A DNA stretch of 64,000 nucleotides from Granulicella sp. (GTDB taxonomy: Bacteria; Acidobacteriota; Terriglobia; Terriglobales; Acidobacteriaceae), in assembly GCA_027452215.1 (NCBI GenBank), contig DAIDGQ010000045.1, positions 1 to 64,000 of the forward strand, read 5' to 3'. Below, piece by piece: positions 8,362 through 16,654 of the stretch (position 1 is its first letter; each line of letters starts with the position of its first letter). Under the pieces are notes generated by a model. The model ran no database searches. It worked only from the letters and a program-made list of their open reading frames with translations, and had not been told where the DNA came from. Both the position numbers and the translations under genes were made by a program.

Positions 8362-8481
8362 GTTCGGGCTTTAGCCCGAACACAACGATCCACCCCACCG
8401 ATGGGGCTTTAGCCCCGGAAGCGGGTAACAAGTTTCAAGAGGGTGAACGCCAGCCCTCGGTTTTGAAAAGGGCTTCGGCCC
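8362..8481. repeat. Cluster of short hairpins between rplU and rpmA
   Basis: The intergenic region has three compact stem-loops: GTTCGGGC-TTTA-GCCCGAAC (8362-8381), GGGGC-TTTA-GCCCC (8403-8416) and GGGC-TTCG-GCCC (8470-8481). The first two share a GGGC-TTTA-GCCC core, like a REP-type element. A GCCGTCCGCGCAGGAC dispersed repeat follows at 8500-8515, just before rpmA. Confidence 0.7.
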
Positions 8482-8534
8482 CTGCACCATAAAGTTCCCG
8501 CCGTCCGCGCAGGACGCCTGAAAGAGACACAACA

Positions 8535-8804
8535 ATGGCACATAAAAAAGGTCTAGGTAGCTCCAAGAACGGGCGCGATTCAAACGCCCAGCGACTCGGC
8601 ATCAAGCGCGGCGACGGCGAAACCGTCACCGGCGGCAGCATCCTCGTTCGCCAGCGCGGAACACCGCACAAGGCCGGCCTCAACGTCGGCCGCGGCTCCG
8701 ACGACACCCTCTACGCCAAGGTCTCCGGCGTCGTAAAGTTCCAGAACAAGGGCCAGCAGGGCCGCTTCGTCAACATCATCGCCACCGAAGCCGTCTCCGC
8801 CTAA
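8535..8804 (+). CDS. rpmA: 50S ribosomal protein L27
   Basis: 89 residues beginning [20 protein letters not shown], the canonical L27 N-terminus that reaches the peptidyl-transferase centre, with the conserved [16 protein letters not shown] core. There is no N-terminal cleavable extension of the Firmicutes kind. AAAGAG precedes the ATG. It pairs with rplU upstream and ends before a clear terminator. Confidence 0.98.
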   Translation: MAHKKGLGSSKNGRDSNAQRLGIKRGDGETVTGGSILVRQRGTPHKAGLNVGRGSDDTLYAKVSGVVKFQNKGQQGRFVNIIATEAVSA

Positions 8805-8827
8805 CCCCCATCACCTCCGCACCACAA

Positions 8828-8851
8828 AAAGCCCTGCGCCAGCAGGGCTTT
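8828..8851. terminator. Terminator between rpmA and the flavin reductase gene
   Basis: Stem AAAGCCCTGC / GCAGGGCTTT with a 4-nt loop, preceded by an A-run and ending in TTT, between two convergent genes. It probably terminates both. Confidence 0.85.
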
Positions 8852-8857
8852 CGTGCG

Positions 8858-9514
8858 TCAGTCCTTGCTCTCCAGCGGCCAACTCAGCCGCTCAATCGAA
8901 AATGTATCCCGCGTCGTGCAGTACCCTCCCCCGCCATGCATTCTCCCAATCAGCCTTAGCTGCGACGGGTCAATATGCAGCCGCTCCAGATCCTCAAACG
9001 CATTCGCCCGCACGTGCACATACACCACCTTCGCCAGCACAATCGTGCTTGACCCGCCCGGCTCAATCACCTGGTACAGCCTGCACTCCAGCGCCACCGG
9101 CGACCGCTCGATCCGCGGCACATCCACCACCGCGCACTTCGCCAGCTTCAGCCCCGCCAACCGCGTCTCGTCGGTTCCCCGGGGAGCATTCGTAGCCGTC
9201 ACATTCATCGCCTCGGCCAGGTCCTCCGGCACCAGGTTCACCACAAACTCTCCATGCTCACGAATATTAGTGAGTGTGTCTTTCTTCTCCCGATCCGGAG
9301 CCTTCGAAAACCCAATCGCCACCAGCGGAGGGTCCGCCGAAAGAATATTGAAGAACGAAAACGGTGCCGCATTCACCCCGCCCGCCTCATCCTTCGACAC
9401 CACCCACGCAATCGGCCGCGGCAAAATCACCGACGCCAGCAGCTTATACGTATCCGGCTTCGACATCGCCGCCAGTTCAAAGTGCGCAAACCCATCCAAC
9501 CCAGCCTCAAACAT
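8858..9514 (-). CDS. Flavin reductase-like FMN-binding protein
   Basis: 218 residues matching the flavin-reductase-like split-barrel family: PRPIAWVVSKDEAGGVNAAPFSFFN near the N-terminus (FMN-binding region) and GEFVVNLVPEDLAEAMN further in. Such proteins bind FMN and often reduce flavin with NAD(P)H for a partner monooxygenase; no partner is visible here. ATG 9514 is supported by AGGAG six nt upstream, which is formed where the GGGATTA repeat ends. It lies 16 bp after the MBL-fold gene, so the two are probably cotranscribed. Confidence 0.85.
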   Translation of the reverse strand: MFEAGLDGFAHFELAAMSKPDTYKLLASVILPRPIAWVVSKDEAGGVNAAPFSFFNILSADPPLVAIGFSKAPDREKKDTLTNIREHGEFVVNLVPEDLAEAMNVTATNAPRGTDETRLAGLKLAKCAVVDVPRIERSPVALECRLYQVIEPGGSSTIVLAKVVYVHVRANAFEDLERLHIDPSQLRLIGRMHGGGGYCTTRDTFSIERLSWPLESKD

Positions 9515-9523
9515 CTCGATCTC

Positions 9524-9554
9524 CTAATCCCTAATCCCTGTTCCCTAATCCCTG
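9524..9554 (-). repeat. 31-nt intercistronic GGGATTA-type repeat
   Basis: Nearly identical to 3645-3675 and 17662-17692. It provides the last codons (QGLGNRD) and the TAG stop (9531-9533) of the upstream MBL-fold gene and abuts the AGGAG of the downstream flavin reductase gene. Confidence 0.85.
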
Positions 9555-10514
9555 CAGTACAGGCTTATCCTTCTCATTCCACTCCACCAACGCCGCCGGG
9601 ACCTGGTGATCATGCGGAAACAGCACCAGCCACCGCTCCGGAATCGCCCTCGCCAGAAACCTCTTCCTCTGCTCAATGCAAGTCAGCGGATACAGGTCAT
9701 AGCCCATCACCCACGTCGGGTCCAGATGATTGTGCGTAGGAAACAAATCCCCGATATAGCAAGCCCGCTCCGTCGCTCCCCCATGCGACCGCGCCTCGAG
9801 ATGCACCCCCAGCATCGTCGCCGTATGTCCCGGAAACTCCTCCACCCACACCCCCGGCGCAATCTCCATACTCGTCTCAATCCGCACCGGCGGCAAAATA
9901 TCCGGCCCCCGCAAACGCTCATCTTCAGCCGTGAACCCGCCCTTGCCCCCCGGATCGATCAGCGTCAGCTGCCCGTTCGCAATCAGAGGATCATAGTTCG
10001 GAGCCAGATAGCTCACCCGGTCGCGTTCCAACTGCAGCCGCCCATGCTCCAACTCTCCCGCCGCGGCAAAATATCGCGCGTTCGGAAACGTAGGCCGCAC
10101 CACCCCATCCTCTCCCAGCGTCGTATTCCACCCGCAATGATCGAAGTGGAGATGCGTATTCACTACATGCGTCACCTCTTCCGCACGCACGCCCGCAGCC
10201 GCCAGAGAAGCCGGAAGCCGCTCCTCATTCTGAAAGATCTCGCGCATCTTCGCTGTCAGTTTGTTCCCAATCCCGGTCTCAATCAGCACCACCGCCGACC
10301 CGGTCCGCACCACCACCGTATTCAGCCCCAGCAAAATCCGGTTTTCCTCGTCCGCAGGCGCCCGCTTCTCCCACATCGGCTTCGGCACAACGCCAAACAT
10401 CGCTCCGCCGTCGAGCAGAAAGCTCCCATCGCTGCACACCGTCAGCTCAAGATCGCCCAGCGCCCGCCGCGCTCGCACAAGTTCCCCATCACTCTTCGTG
10501 TACGCCGGATGCAT
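9531..10514 (-). CDS. MBL-fold metallo-hydrolase
   Basis: 327 residues of the metallo-beta-lactamase fold: the zinc motif THLHFDHCG (HxHxDH), a further metal-ligand His in EEFPGHTATM, the Asp of YIGDLFPTHNH and a C-terminal FPHDHQ. It resembles the AHL-lactonase/quinoprotein-relay-like hydrolases; the true substrate is unknown. I chose ATG 10514, which has TACACT exactly 6 nt upstream (leaderless arrangement); the track start at 10565 is a TTG. The last seven residues are coded by the intercistronic repeat, so the C-terminus has probably been altered by repeat insertion. Likely operon with the flavin reductase gene downstream. Confidence 0.85.
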   Translation of the reverse strand: MHPAYTKSDGELVRARRALGDLELTVCSDGSFLLDGGAMFGVVPKPMWEKRAPADEENRILLGLNTVVVRTGSAVVLIETGIGNKLTAKMREIFQNEERLPASLAAAGVRAEEVTHVVNTHLHFDHCGWNTTLGEDGVVRPTFPNARYFAAAGELEHGRLQLERDRVSYLAPNYDPLIANGQLTLIDPGGKGGFTAEDERLRGPDILPPVRIETSMEIAPGVWVEEFPGHTATMLGVHLEARSHGGATERACYIGDLFPTHNHLDPTWVMGYDLYPLTCIEQRKRFLARAIPERWLVLFPHDHQVPAALVEWNEKDKPVLQGLGNRD

Positions 10515-10520
10515 GTTGCG

Positions 10521-10526
10521 AGTGTA
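10521..10526 (-). promoter_or_regulatory. Putative -10 (TACACT) for a leaderless MBL-fold mRNA
   Basis: On the minus strand TACACT-CGCAAC-ATG: the box ends 6 nt before the start codon and no Shine-Dalgarno is present. The same arrangement recurs before several other genes in the window. Confidence 0.45.
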
Positions 10527-10586
10527 CGTTGCCGCAACCCTCCGCGCCCAGTCCCTCGCTGCCAAGCCAGCCCTACGCCGCCAGCC

Positions 10587-11120
10587 CTACGCCCGCGAAA
10601 CCTCTGCGCTCACGGATAGCCGCTCCGCCGAAAGATCGCCTTCCGTCATCAGCAACACAGGGCTCTCCGCAATCATCCCCATCGTCGCCGCCGAAGAAGT
10701 CGATGGCACCGCCTCTGCTGACGGCTCCCGATACGCTCCATCCATCGCCGCCACCGCTGCCGCCACCTGCGCCGCAGACGAATCCAGATTCGCCGCCGCC
10801 GAAACTCCCGACGGGACCCGCTTCATCTGGAAACACGACCGACACAGCACCGGCCTGCCCTGCGTCGGCTTGAACGGCACCGTCGTCTCAATCCCGCAAG
10901 CCGAACACTCTGTCCGCGTCTCGGTTCGCGAAAACGGAAGCGTCGCCGCTCCATTAGGGTTCGCCGAACGTCCCAGGCCTGCGCGCTTCGCCTTACACAG
11001 CTTGCACCGCTTTGGGTCGTTCTTGAACTGCTTGTCGTAGAAGAAAAGTTGCTCCCCGGCAGTAAACACAAACTCGTTATTACAGTCGGAGCACTTCAGA
11101 TACCGATCGACAAATTGCAT
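10587..11120 (-). CDS. Zinc-ribbon protein
   Basis: 177 residues. The N-terminus has paired cysteines (LKCSDCNNEF, RCKLCKAKRAG), as in the small probable zinc-binding domain family found in bacteria; a third and fourth pair (ECSACGIETTVPF, LCRSCFQMKR) form a second ribbon. The C-terminal 75 residues are Ala/Ser-rich with no clear motif. Zn2+ binding is strongly suggested; nucleic-acid or protein binding cannot be decided. ATG 11120 has GAGG upstream. Gene order on the minus strand is rpsU, this gene, MBL-fold, flavin reductase. Confidence 0.75.
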   Translation of the reverse strand: MQFVDRYLKCSDCNNEFVFTAGEQLFFYDKQFKNDPKRCKLCKAKRAGLGRSANPNGAATLPFSRTETRTECSACGIETTVPFKPTQGRPVLCRSCFQMKRVPSGVSAAANLDSSAAQVAAAVAAMDGAYREPSAEAVPSTSSAATMGMIAESPVLLMTEGDLSAERLSVSAEVSRA

Positions 11121-11275
11121 TGCGCCCTCTCCCTTGTCCTCGGGATAAGGATGAATCGCAACCCGTTCGTCTCTATTATTCAGTCGGTTGTTGCGTTCAA
11201 ACCTGGTCGTACGGTCCTACGGGCCCGACTTCCCCCGCCTGTTCTCTCATTCACCGGAACATTTGGCGGCCGAAT

Positions 11276-11312
11276 GGGGGAGGAAACGCTGGCAACCAGC
11301 ATCCCCTCCCCC
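11276..11312. other. Two-tier hairpin in the rpsU/zinc-ribbon gap
   Basis: GGGGGAGG (11276-11283) pairs with CCTCCCCC (11305-11312), enclosing a second stem GCTGG/CCAGC with a CAA loop. It lies in the 310-bp gap 11121-11430, which has no other recognisable feature. There is no T-run, so it is not a classical terminator; it may be an mRNA processing or stability structure downstream of rpsU. Confidence 0.5.
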
Positions 11313-11430
11313 CTCGGTCTTCATCGTCGACCGCTCAGAGCGTTCTTCCCGCCCCTCGCGTCAATTCACTGCGATCAAATCAATGCGGCTCGTTACGAAC
11401 GGAACCAATCCAGCTCGATACGTACCTGGG

Positions 11431-11628
11431 TTAGTCCTGCTCTTTACGAACCTTCTTGCGGTTGCGCTTGCGTGCGAGTGCTTCCTTCACGCGTTTCTTT
11501 TCGCCTGGTTTCAGGTAAAAGGAGTGGCGCTTGACCTCTTTGATAATGTCCTCCGTCTGAACCTTCCGCTTGAAACGACGAAGAGCATTCTCCAAAGGCT
11601 CGCCTTCTTGAACACGAACTTCTGCCAA
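11431..11628 (-). CDS. rpsU: 30S ribosomal protein S21
   Basis: The product (M)AEVRVQEGEPLENALRRFKR and onward is a clear S21, 65 residues, with the usual basic C-terminus (ARKRNRKKVRKEQD). I place the start at TTG 11628 rather than the track ATG at 11655: GGGAGGTG, a near-perfect Shine-Dalgarno, lies 9 nt before the TTG, and the family normally starts right at this AEVxVQ segment. The nine residues added by the upstream ATG would be the translated ribosome-binding site. A rare start codon on a ribosomal protein gene may limit its output. Confidence 0.93.
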   Translation of the reverse strand: MAEVRVQEGEPLENALRRFKRKVQTEDIIKEVKRHSFYLKPGEKKRVKEALARKRNRKKVRKEQD

Positions 11629-12092
11629 GATTGAATACACCTCCCAACCTGCCATAATGGCGATCTCTTAAGCATATCCCTCCTTTCGCCGTTTGGTGTA
11701 CAAAAAATCGATAAAGTCCCTAAATTTCCCACCTGGCCTCTCCGCCCAACTCCCACCGCCCAGGCGAATCCGCTACATCCTCTCTTCCGGCAGGTCCAGC
11801 AGCAACCTCCGTCCTCTCGACCGACGCCAAACAGCTCCCGCGTCTAGCGCAGCGCAGAGACCCCTGGACTCCGGCCGCCCGCGCGATGAACTACACCGAT
11901 TGGAAAGAGGCTTTGCCGCGCTCCCCCACGCCAACCGGCCAACCCCCGACCCAACTCCCCCCAACTCGCGCAGCACCCACACCAAGCCCCCAACATCCGC
12001 CCAGCACCCACGCCAAGCCTCCCACCCTCCGCGCAGGACCGCGAAGCCCCTCGCCGTCCGCGCAGGACCGCAGGACGACCTACACTATCCTC
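11629..12092. other. Intergenic region with dispersed-repeat fragments
   Basis: 464 bp between rpsU and the gamma carbonic anhydrase gene with no convincing ORF. It holds GCAGAGACCCCTGGACTCC (related to the GAGAGACCCCTG modules at 25.5 and 27.2 kb) and two neighbouring copies of the CCGCGCAGGAC motif (about 12026-12040 and 12053-12068). The rpsU promoter must also lie here. TACACT at 12081-12086 ends 6 nt before the next ATG. Confidence 0.6.
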
Positions 12093-12605
12093 ATGATTCG
12101 TCCCTTCCGCGGCCTCACCCCCACCATCGCCTCCGGCTGCTACATCGACCCCTCCGCCCAGGTCATCGGCGACGTCCACCTCGGCCCCCAATCCTCCGTC
12201 TGGATGAACGCCGTCCTCCGCGGCGACGTCCACAGCATACGCATGGGCTCCCGCAGCAACGTACAGGACTGCGCCGTGCTTCACGGCCAGCGCAACCTCT
12301 ACCCCGTCATCATCGGAGACGGCTGCACCATCGGCCACAACGCCACCGTCCACGGCTGCACCCTCGAAGACGACGTCCTCATCGGCATCGGTGCCATCGT
12401 CCTTAACGGAGCCCACATCGGTGCCGGCACCATCATCGCCGCCGGAGCCCTCGTCCCCGAGCGAACCACCATCCCTCCCAACTCCCTCGTCACCGGAGTC
12501 CCCGGCCGCATCCGCCGCACCCTCCTCCCCGCCGACCTCGACCTGATCCGCCTCTACGCCAACAACTACCTCGACTACACCCGCCACTACCTCGCCGAAT
12601 CCTAG
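12093..12605 (+). CDS. Gamma-class carbonic anhydrase-like hexapeptide protein
   Basis: 170 residues of left-handed beta-helix made from hexapeptide turns (for example VIGDVHLG, VVIIGD-type and VLIGIGAIVLNGA). The metal-site pattern of gamma carbonic anhydrases/YrdA-type proteins is present: VLRGDVHSIRMGSRSNVQD, LHG and CTIGHNATVHGC. These trimers bind Zn2+ or Fe2+ between subunits and may hydrate CO2; many relatives have low or unknown activity. The ORF-track start at 11886 would translate repeats, so ATG 12093 is used; it has a TACACT box 6 nt upstream and no Shine-Dalgarno. Confidence 0.88.
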   Translation: MIRPFRGLTPTIASGCYIDPSAQVIGDVHLGPQSSVWMNAVLRGDVHSIRMGSRSNVQDCAVLHGQRNLYPVIIGDGCTIGHNATVHGCTLEDDVLIGIGAIVLNGAHIGAGTIIAAGALVPERTTIPPNSLVTGVPGRIRRTLLPADLDLIRLYANNYLDYTRHYLAES

Positions 12606-12644
12606 CCACACTTCGCGCCCGTTATCTGCTATACACCTAGGATC

Positions 12645-15600
12645 ATGAAAATCAGGGTTTCGGCGCTCCTTATCGCCTCTCTCGTCGCATTAGGCTCCGG
12701 AACAGCGCGCGCCCAAAAGCAGATCCCCTCCCACCCTGCACCTCCGCCAAACGTACCCGACTACGCAGGGGAGTCCTTCGTCTTCGAACAGCTCAACCGC
12801 ATCTATCGCTACGCCGCCGACGGCACCGGCTCCAAGGAAATCTCCGGAGTCATCGCCATCCACAACCAGGCCGCCGTCAAAGCCCTCAGCATCATCCCCT
12901 TCGACTTCGCCTCCAGCTCCGAACACATCGAAATCGACTACGTCCGCGTTCGCCACGCCGACGGCTCCATCGTCTCCACCCCGGCCACTGATGCCCAGGA
13001 GCTCCCCACCGATGTCACCCGCCAGGCTCCCTTCTACAGCGACCTCAAGCAGGAGCAAGTTCCCGTTCGCAGCCTCCAGCCCGGTGACCACCTCGAGTAC
13101 AAACTCCGTATCGTGCGCACCAAGCCCGAGTCCACCGGACACCTCTGGGGCAGCGAAAGCTTCTTCCTCCCCTCTTCCGGAGCCGTCGTCCTCTCCGAAT
13201 CCGTCGAACTCCACGTCTCCAAAACCTCCTTCGTCCAGGTCTGGAGCCCGAAGTACAAGTCCACCCTCACCGAAACCCCCGACGAGCGCATCTACCAGTG
13301 GCACAGCGCCCAACTCGTCCCCGTCGCCGGCAAAGACAAAAACGCTCTCCTCCTCCTCGACAAAAATCCCTCGCTCGGCACCAGCGACGATCCCAAACTC
13401 CCCGACATCGCCTGGACCAACTTCCACTCCTGGGCCGAGGTCGGTGCCTGGTATCGCAGCCTCGAGGCCTCCCGCACCGATCCCGACGACGATATCCGCG
13501 CCCGCGTCCGCACCCTCACCGCCGGCAAATCCACCGACGACGCCAGGGCTCGCGCCATCTATGACTTCGTTGGCTCCCAGGTCCGCTACATCGGCGTAGC
13601 CTTCGGCATCGGCCGCTATCAACCCCACTCCGCCGCCGATGTCCTCAGCAACCAGTACGGCGACTGCAAAGACAAAACCACCCTCCTCATCTCCATGTTC
13701 TCCGCCGCCAACATCCCCTCCGACGCCGTCCTAATCGGCGCCGGAGTCCCCTTCAACGAAGCCGTTCCCTCCCCCGGCTCCTTCAACCACGTTATCAACC
13801 TCGCCCACATCGAAGGCAAGCCCGTCTGGCTTGACTCCACCCCCGAAGTCGCGCCCTACCGTCTCCTCATGTCCGCGATTCGCGGCAAGAAAGCCCTCGT
13901 CATCCCGGCCTCCGGCGAAGCCCACATCGAAACCACCCCAACCGATCCACCCTTCCCCTCCAAAATCGACTTCAACGCCACGGGCACTCTCGACGACAAA
14001 GGAACCTCCCACTCTCATTTCGTCATGGATCTTCGCGGGGAGGACGAAGTCAGCTACCGCCAGGCCGTTCGCTCTGTCTCCCCCGCCCAGTGGGATCAGC
14101 TCATGCAGAACGTCTCTCAGGCCATGAGCTTCGCAGGCAAGGTCACCAACACCCAGTTCTCCAAGCCCGACGACACCACCACGCCCTTCGACATCGCCTA
14201 CGACTACCAGCGCGACAAAGGCGGCGACTGGGACAATCTTCGCATCCTCGCCCAGCTTCCTCCCGCTGGCCTCGGCGACGTCGACGAAAAAGATCCTCCC
14301 GTCACCCCCATCGAACTCGGCGAACCCCACGTCGAAATCGATCACGCCGAAATGACCCTCCCAAAGGGTTGGCAAGCCGATCTCCCACCCGCCATCCACG
14401 CCAAGGCAGCCTTCGCCACCCTCGACGTCACCTACAAATTCGCAAACGGCGTCTTCACCACCGACCGCCGTATCGAGATCCTCAAGAGGAACATCCCCGC
14501 CTCCGACTGGCACGCCTACCACCAGTGGATTACCGACGCCAAGCTCAACAGCGAAAACTACATCCAACTCACCTCCGCTTCCGCTAACAACGAAGCCGGG
14601 CATATCCCCTCTTACACGGAATCGAATCCGCAGGTCTTCGAACTCATGCGCCAGGCCCAGGAGTCCATCAACAGAAGAGACCTCGTCAAGGCTCGGCAGC
14701 AGTACCAACAAATCAAGGCTCTCAGCCCACAGGCCCCCTTTGTGTCAGCACAACTTGGCGGCATCGCCCTTGCCAACGGCAATTCCGACGAGGCCATCGC
14801 AGACTACAAACAGGAACTGCAAGAGCATCCCGACGAGGTCAACGTCTACTTTGCCACGTCTGCGATGTATGCCTCTCTCAAAAGACCCGCTGACGCCATC
14901 ACAACCATGCAGACCGCGTTCGCCCGCTTTCCCAGCAACACCAGCGTCTCCCTCTATCTCGCCAGTCTTATGGACGCCGCAGCCGACTACAGCGCCGAGG
15001 AGAACGTCCTGCGTCGTGCGTCTCTTGCCGCCCCCGGCAGTGCCAACATCAAAATGCAACTCGGCACCACTCTCCTCCATGAAGGCGAAAAGGACGAAGG
15101 TGAAGCTCTCCTTCGCGATATCGCCACCTCCAGTCAGGACGCCGGTCAACTCAACAACGCCGCCTATGAACTAGCCAATGCCTCCCTCGATCTCCCTCTC
15201 GCCGAGACCGCCTCCCGCCGCTCCCTCGACCTCCTCGATCAAGCCACCAATAACGGCGAAACCGGCCCCAAAGCTCTCGGCCGCACCTCACTCCTCGTCT
15301 CAGCATGGGACACCCTGGGCTGGATCCTCTTTCGCGAAGACAAGATCGCCGAAGCCGAACCCTGGGTCCGCGCCGCATGGCGCAATGGCAACTCCGCTGA
15401 GGCCGGTTACCACCTCGCCGTCATCCTCGAGAAGGAAAACCACCCCACCCAGGCCCTCGCCCAGATTGAATTGGCCGCAAGTGGTGAGCGCGGAACCGAC
15501 GCCCTCAACGTCGAACTCCTCATCAACACCGAGCGGGAAAAGTTGCGCCAGGCAGGAGCCGTCACCCCCGTCAAAGACGCTCGCCTCGCCCTTCAGGATC

Positions 15601-15881
15601 AACGCACCTACAGCCTTCCCCGCGGAGACGTGAGGACCAAAGGTCAAGGATGGGCCACCGTCGAACTCGAAGTCACACCGCAAGCCACCACCGGCTTTCG
15701 CATCGTCCAGGGCGACGACTCTCTCCAACCCCTCGCCAACGCCGTCGAACACCTCAAGCTTGACCTGCAGCTCCCCTCCGAAAGCCACGCAAAACTCCTC
15801 CGTCGAGGAGTCATCAGCTGCCATACCAACACCACCTGCCAGCTCGTCCTCACCTCCACCGAAAACACCTCCACCCCCTAA
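12645..15881 (+). CDS. Exported DUF3857 / transglutaminase-like / TPR protein
   Basis: 1078 residues. A signal peptide (about 1-23, ending GTARAQ) leads to a DUF3857 beta-domain (about 55-240), then a transglutaminase-like domain with the Cys341 motif QYGDCKDKT and the His and Asp partners in SFNHVINLAH and VWLDSTPE, so the Cys-His-Asp triad looks intact. A long linker is followed by TPR-like helices (about 650-960) and a C-terminal beta segment. This architecture is common in Acidobacteriota and Bacteroidota; substrates are unknown. Periplasmic or surface location is inferred. It starts 39 bp after the carbonic anhydrase gene; AGGA is only 2 nt from the ATG, but TATACA lies nearby, so the translation signal is unclear. 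Confidence 0.87.
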   Translation: MKIRVSALLIASLVALGSGTARAQKQIPSHPAPPPNVPDYAGESFVFEQLNRIYRYAADGTGSKEISGVIAIHNQAAVKALSIIPFDFASSSEHIEIDYVRVRHADGSIVSTPATDAQELPTDVTRQAPFYSDLKQEQVPVRSLQPGDHLEYKLRIVRTKPESTGHLWGSESFFLPSSGAVVLSESVELHVSKTSFVQVWSPKYKSTLTETPDERIYQWHSAQLVPVAGKDKNALLLLDKNPSLGTSDDPKLPDIAWTNFHSWAEVGAWYRSLEASRTDPDDDIRARVRTLTAGKSTDDARARAIYDFVGSQVRYIGVAFGIGRYQPHSAADVLSNQYGDCKDKTTLLISMFSAANIPSDAVLIGAGVPFNEAVPSPGSFNHVINLAHIEGKPVWLDSTPEVAPYRLLMSAIRGKKALVIPASGEAHIETTPTDPPFPSKIDFNATGTLDDKGTSHSHFVMDLRGEDEVSYRQAVRSVSPAQWDQLMQNVSQAMSFAGKVTNTQFSKPDDTTTPFDIAYDYQRDKGGDWDNLRILAQLPPAGLGDVDEKDPPVTPIELGEPHVEIDHAEMTLPKGWQADLPPAIHAKAAFATLDVTYKFANGVFTTDRRIEILKRNIPASDWHAYHQWITDAKLNSENYIQLTSASANNEAGHIPSYTESNPQVFELMRQAQESINRRDLVKARQQYQQIKALSPQAPFVSAQLGGIALANGNSDEAIADYKQELQEHPDEVNVYFATSAMYASLKRPADAITTMQTAFARFPSNTSVSLYLASLMDAAADYSAEENVLRRASLAAPGSANIKMQLGTTLLHEGEKDEGEALLRDIATSSQDAGQLNNAAYELANASLDLPLAETASRRSLDLLDQATNNGETGPKALGRTSLLVSAWDTLGWILFREDKIAEAEPWVRAAWRNGNSAEAGYHLAVILEKENHPTQALAQIELAASGERGTDALNVELLINTEREKLRQAGAVTPVKDARLALQDQRTYSLPRGDVRTKGQGWATVELEVTPQATTGFRIVQGDDSLQPLANAVEHLKLDLQLPSESHAKLLRRGVISCHTNTTCQLVLTSTENTSTP

Positions 15882-15900
15882 CCATCTCCACCCCAGCCAC

Positions 15901-15928
15901 GCGAGGCCTCCCGCCGTCCGCGCAGGAC
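15901..15928 (+). repeat. Dispersed repeat (GCCGTCCGCGCAGGAC family)
   Basis: Contains GCCGTCCGCGCAGGAC preceded by GCGAGGCCTCCC, a 28-bp block also found at 18509-18536. Shorter versions lie at 8500-8515 and 12053-12068. It sits just after the DUF3857 gene in the 398-bp gap 15882-16279. Confidence 0.75.
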
Positions 15929-16061
15929 CGCAGGACCTGTCAAGCCCCCCGTCCACCCCGAAACATACAAAACCCCTGCCAACACTACCGATAAATCTTC
16001 CCAAAACCTGGCATAGTTCCCCCACCCAACTCGCTACACTTGAAGTAGGGTCCAGACACAA

Positions 16062-16093
16062 AAAGCTGCACCGGCAACAGCCGTTGCAGCTTT
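16062..16093. terminator. Long hairpin, probable terminator
   Basis: AAAGCTGCA ... TGCAGCTTT enclosing CGGC-AACA-GCCG makes a long, nearly uninterrupted stem. It lies between the convergent DUF3857 (+) and small exported protein (-) genes. The rest of the gap (16094-16279) is unusually AT-rich, with no ORF found. Confidence 0.65.
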
Positions 16094-16279
16094 CACATTT
16101 AAGCCCTTAACTTCAACCAAATGAATATTATACGAATAACCCTTTTAGAATGAGGCGTTTGAAAGCAGCCTTTACCGGTCAACCAGCACATTCAAAAGGA
16201 CTTCGCTAGCCAAAAGTGAAAGCAGGGGGGAGGGGGGTGAGGCCCGCTTCATCCGGCCTCACCACCCCAACCCGCACCC

Positions 16280-16561
16280 TTACGACGGAGCCTTCTCCGA
16301 CTGGTCCATCGCCTTGGTGTCATGCTTCTGCGCCTTCAGACGATCCTTCTCCGCCTTCTGCTCCTGCTTCTGCGCCTTCTTCTGGGCCTTCAGCTGGTCA
16401 TGCGTCAACGGCATCGTCTTCTCTGTAGTCGTTGTCGTCGTCTGTCTCTGCCCGGTTGGCGTCTGCGTCGTCGTAGTCTGTTGCTCCTGCGTCTGTTGCG
16501 CGACAGCCATCATCGGCAGCGCCATGCTGGCAGCCAGGGCTGCTATACAAATTGCTCTCAT
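16280..16561 (-). CDS. Small exported Gln/Thr/Lys-rich protein
   Basis: 93 residues starting at ATG 16561 (AAGGAG six nt upstream; the track start one codon earlier is a TTG). A signal peptide (MRAICIAALAASMALPMMAVAQ) is followed by a low-complexity Gln/Thr segment (QQTQEQQTTTTQTPTGQRQ) and a highly charged helix (AQKKAQKQEQKAEKDRLKAQK) that may form a coiled coil. No family recognised. It lies downstream of the ECF sigma/anti-sigma pair in the same direction, so it could be in that regulon, which is speculation. Confidence 0.7.
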   Translation of the reverse strand: MRAICIAALAASMALPMMAVAQQTQEQQTTTTQTPTGQRQTTTTTTEKTMPLTHDQLKAQKKAQKQEQKAEKDRLKAQKHDTKAMDQSEKAPS

Positions 16562-16654
16562 CAAGTACTCCTTCGGCGCAGAAGCGCCATATCAGCGTGG
16601 TTCGATGCCCCATCCACCCCACCGCGATGCTCGCCCCTGACCTCCCGTCAGCCC

